NCBI RefSeq assembly: GCF_900099695.1
Contig: NZ_FNCY01000001.1
Span: 620,001-684,000 of the forward strand
Direction: 5' to 3'
Source of the DNA: Propionivibrio dicarboxylicus
Lineage (GTDB): Bacteria > Pseudomonadota > Gammaproteobacteria > Burkholderiales > Rhodocyclaceae
Length of the DNA stretch: 64,000 bases
Positions 61,728-64,000 of the stretch are shown here, one piece after another. Below the pieces are notes generated by a model that did no database searches, was not told the origin of the DNA, and saw only the letters and a list, made by a program, of their open reading frames with translations. The translations under genes and the position numbers were made by a program. Position 1 is the stretch's first letter. Each line of letters starts with the position of its first letter.

Positions 61728-64000
61728 TCAGGCAAACCCGTGCTTGACCTTGCTCGCCTGTTCCTGCGGCTTGAAGAGGCCGAAGCGCGGCAGGAACTTG
61801 TCCCAATCGATGATGTGGCTGTCGATTTCCGGGCCGTCGACGCAGGCGTGCTTGCGCACCATCCTGCCGTCGAGGTTGACCGGCACCATGCAGGCGCCGC
61901 ACATCCCGGTGGCATCGACCATGATCGAGTTGAGACTGGCGACGGTCTTGACGCCGTACGGCTTGGTCAGGTCGCTGACCGCGCGCATCATCAGCGGCGG
62001 ACCGATGGTGACCACTTCGGCGATGTCGCGGCCCTTGCTCTTCTTGCCGTTCTTGAGCATTTCCTCGAGCGGCGTGGTGACGAAGCCGTGGATGCCGAAG
62101 CTGCCGTCGTTACTGCAGTAGATGACGTCGAGCAGGTCGCCGAATTCGGCCTTGAGCTTGCCGACACGCTCGTTTTCCGCGATCCAGAACAGCAGGCTGG
62201 AACTGCGGAACCCTGAGATCAGCGTGACGTGGTTACCGAGGCGCAGATGCTCGCGCGCGATCGGATAGACCGGCGGCAGACCGACACCGCCCGCCGTGAA
62301 CACCACCGTCTGCTTCTTCGGATCGTAGTGATGCAGCTCGCTCGGCAGGCCGAGCGGGCCGGCGATGCCGGCGAAGGATTCGCCGATCTTCATCTTGTTG
62401 ATACCGAGGCTGGTAGTGCCCATGCCCTGGACGACGAGGCAGATGGTGCCTTCCTTTTCATCCCAGTCGGCGAGCGTCAGCGGAATCAGTTCGCCGTCGG
62501 GCCAGGCCAGCACACGCACGAACTGGCCAGCGCGGGCCGACTTGGCAATCATCGGCGCCTTGACGATGAACTCGACGATGCCGCCGGCGAGGTCGATCTT
62601 GTCGACGATCGTTTGCGGCGTCGCGCCGAGTTCGGTGTAGGCCTTGGCCTGCTCGACCATGCCGGCGATCTCGGCCGCCGACATATTGATCTCGCCGACG
62701 ATCTCGCGCGCCGCCGCCTGGCCGTCGCCGGCCGCGCGGATCGCGGTTGAACCGCCGCGGGCCGCGTCGCCACCCGAGTAGATACCGTTGAGCGAGGTCT
62801 GCATCGAGCCCTTGGTGCCGAGTTCGATCGAGCCGCCGCGCGTCGTCTTGAGGCTCGGTTCCGAGTCGCGGATGATCGGGTTCGGATCGTTGCCGAGCGC
62901 CATGATGACGAGATCGGCCTTCACCGTCTCCTTCTCGCCGGTCGGCGCCGGGCTGCGGCGTCCGGACGCGTCCGGCTCGCCAAGGGCGATGACTTCGAGA
63001 GTCGTTGCCATGACGAAGTGCGTCTTGTCGTCGCCGATGAACTCGCAGGGCGAGCGCAGCACCTTGAGCTGGATGCCTTCTTCGAGTGCGTGGTGCAGTT
63101 CCTCGACGCGCGCCGGCATTTCGCTGCGGGTGCGGCGATAAACGATGGTGACGTTGCCGCCGAGGCGCCGTGCCGTGCGTGCCGCGTCCATCGCGGTGTT
63201 GCCGCCGCCGATGATGAGGACTTCCTTGCCGCGCGTTTCGGGCAAGGGGGTTTCATAGTCCTCGCGCAGGCCCTGCATCAGGTTCACGCGGGTCAGGAAC
63301 TCGTTCGCCGACATCACGTTGAGCAGATGCTCGCCGGGGATGTTCATGAAGCGCGGCAGACCGGCGCCGGAGCCGACGAAGATGCGCCAGAAACCGGCGT
63401 TCTTGAGGTCCTGCAGCGTTGCCGTCTTGCCGACGACGAAATTCTGCACGAACTTGCCGCCGAGCAGCTTGATCTTGGCGACGACGTCGTCGATCAGCGA
63501 GTTGGGCAGGCGGAACTCGGGAATGCCATAGCGCAACACGCCGCCGAGCGCGTGGAAAGCCTCGAACACCGTCACCGGGTAGCCTTCAGCCGCCAGCAGG
63601 TAGGCGTTGATGAGGCCGGCCGGGCCGGAGCCGACGATGGCGATCGGCGGCTTGACGGCCTGTTCCCACGGGTTGGGCACGCCGGCGAAACGCTCGGCGA
63701 CGCCGTCCGGATTGACGACCTTCTCGCGCTGTGGCAGGAACCACTCGAGCTGGCCGATCTCGATCGGCTGCTTGGTGTGCGCGCAAACGCCCTGGCACTG
63801 CAGTTCCTGCGGACAGACGCGGCCGGTGACGTTGGGCAGCGGATTGCAGCTCTCGATCAGCTCCATCGCCTCGCGGAAACGGCCGTTGCCCATCAGGTTG
63901 AGAACCTGCGGGATGTGGATCTTGACCGGGCAGCCGCCCTTCGGATCGGCCTTGCCGGCCACATGCAGGCCGATTTCGCAGGGACGCTCCTCGCACTGCT
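61728..64000 (-). CDS. GltD-type NADPH oxidoreductase fused to an NfnA/SudB-type flavoprotein (partial, runs off the right edge)
   Basis: About 757 residues are visible; the frame is open at 64000 on the minus strand, so the true start is outside. The N-terminal part is GltD/NfnB-like: a Cys-rich iron-sulfur segment, FAD site A-I-V-G-S-G-P-A-G-L, NADPH site I-I-G-G-G-N-T-A-M-D-A-A and closing G-D-A-A-R-G-G-S-T. The C-terminal 270 residues resemble the ferredoxin-NADP reductase-type subunit of Nfn/sulfide dehydrogenase, with a terminal Fe-S motif C-G-A-C-M-V-P...C. In Nfn the two parts are separate chains that couple NADPH, NADH and ferredoxin. Here one chain could supply the reductase function missing from YgfK. 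Confidence 0.85.
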   Translation of the reverse strand, partial: QCEERPCEIGLHVAGKADPKGGCPVKIHIPQVLNLMGNGRFREAMELIESCNPLPNVTGRVCPQELQCQGVCAHTKQPIEIGQLEWFLPQREKVVNPDGVAERFAGVPNPWEQAVKPPIAIVGSGPAGLINAYLLAAEGYPVTVFEAFHALGGVLRYGIPEFRLPNSLIDDVVAKIKLLGGKFVQNFVVGKTATLQDLKNAGFWRIFVGSGAGLPRFMNIPGEHLLNVMSANEFLTRVNLMQGLREDYETPLPETRGKEVLIIGGGNTAMDAARTARRLGGNVTIVYRRTRSEMPARVEELHHALEEGIQLKVLRSPCEFIGDDKTHFVMATTLEVIALGEPDASGRRSPAPTGEKETVKADLVIMALGNDPNPIIRDSEPSLKTTRGGSIELGTKGSMQTSLNGIYSGGDAARGGSTAIRAAGDGQAAAREIVGEINMSAAEIAGMVEQAKAYTELGATPQTIVDKIDLAGGIVEFIVKAPMIAKSARAGQFVRVLAWPDGELIPLTLADWDEKEGTICLVVQGMGTTSLGINKMKIGESFAGIAGPLGLPSELHHYDPKKQTVVFTAGGVGLPPVYPIAREHLRLGNHVTLISGFRSSSLLFWIAENERVGKLKAEFGDLLDVIYCSNDGSFGIHGFVTTPLEEMLKNGKKSKGRDIAEVVTIGPPLMMRAVSDLTKPYGVKTVASLNSIMVDATGMCGACMVPVNLDGRMVRKHACVDGPEIDSHIIDWDKFLPRFGLFKPQEQASKVKHGFA

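Overview
The window looks like chromosomal DNA of a GC-rich betaproteobacterium, probably a Rhodocyclales-type organism. That placement is an inference from high GC with strong C/G third positions, a periplasmic PheC, RsmJ and the general gene set; no rRNA or tRNA gene is present to confirm it. Coding density is high. The exceptions are an AT-richer, poorly coding stretch at about 10.4-12.9 kb and a few regulatory gaps.

Layout. (1) 0-10.4 kb: small unidentified genes, an MFS exporter, a PanE-type reductase, a lipoprotein, a membrane protein and a large secreted TPR-CHAT (caspase-like) protein, then pheC, an old-yellow-enzyme homologue, a YdfG-type SDR and rsmJ. (2) 10.4-20.4 kb: a type III secretion island with an ECF sigma factor, a decayed stretch, an orphan gene, a MITE-like inverted-repeat element, sctF-sctE-sctD on the minus strand, and a truncated sctQ followed by sctR-S-T-U, a chaperone and sctC on the plus strand. 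No ATPase (SctN), export gate (SctV), inner ring (SctJ) or translocators are in the window. (3) 20.4-35.4 kb: acyl-CoA synthetase, a lipoprotein with a WD40-like propeller and caspase domain, an RlmL-type methyltransferase, ferredoxin reductase, EAL-HDOD protein, maleate isomerase with a divergent LysR regulator, cytochrome c, LysE, ilvD, lgt and methylmalonyl-CoA epimerase.

(4) 35.4-45.4 kb, minus strand: EamA protein, RpiR regulator, D-aminoacylase, a carbamoylase/allantoate-hydrolase-like enzyme and a complete peptide-type ABC transporter. The last two transcription units have strikingly similar promoters. (5) 45.7-64 kb: two coupled PLP enzymes, then the gene set known as the labile-selenium molybdenum-hydroxylase system: mocA/ygfJ, yqeB, yqeC, xdhC, xanthine permease, ssnA, a fused [2Fe-2S]/molybdopterin dehydrogenase, ygfK, hyuA, a ferredoxin, and a GltD/Nfn-type flavoprotein that runs off the right edge.

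Regions 4 and 5 read as one catabolic theme: import of purines, hydantoins or N-modified amino acids, ring oxidation by the molybdenum enzyme, ring opening by HyuA/SsnA-type hydrolases, release of amino acids by the carbamoylase and D-aminoacylase, and breakdown by the PLP enzymes. Unusual points are a YgfK that lacks its internal GltD-like module, a separate GltD/Nfn fusion plus ferredoxin next to it, no FAD subunit for the dehydrogenase, and a shared palindromic operator (TGAAAC-N4-GTTTCA) upstream of the dehydrogenase/ygfK pair and of the xanthine permease.
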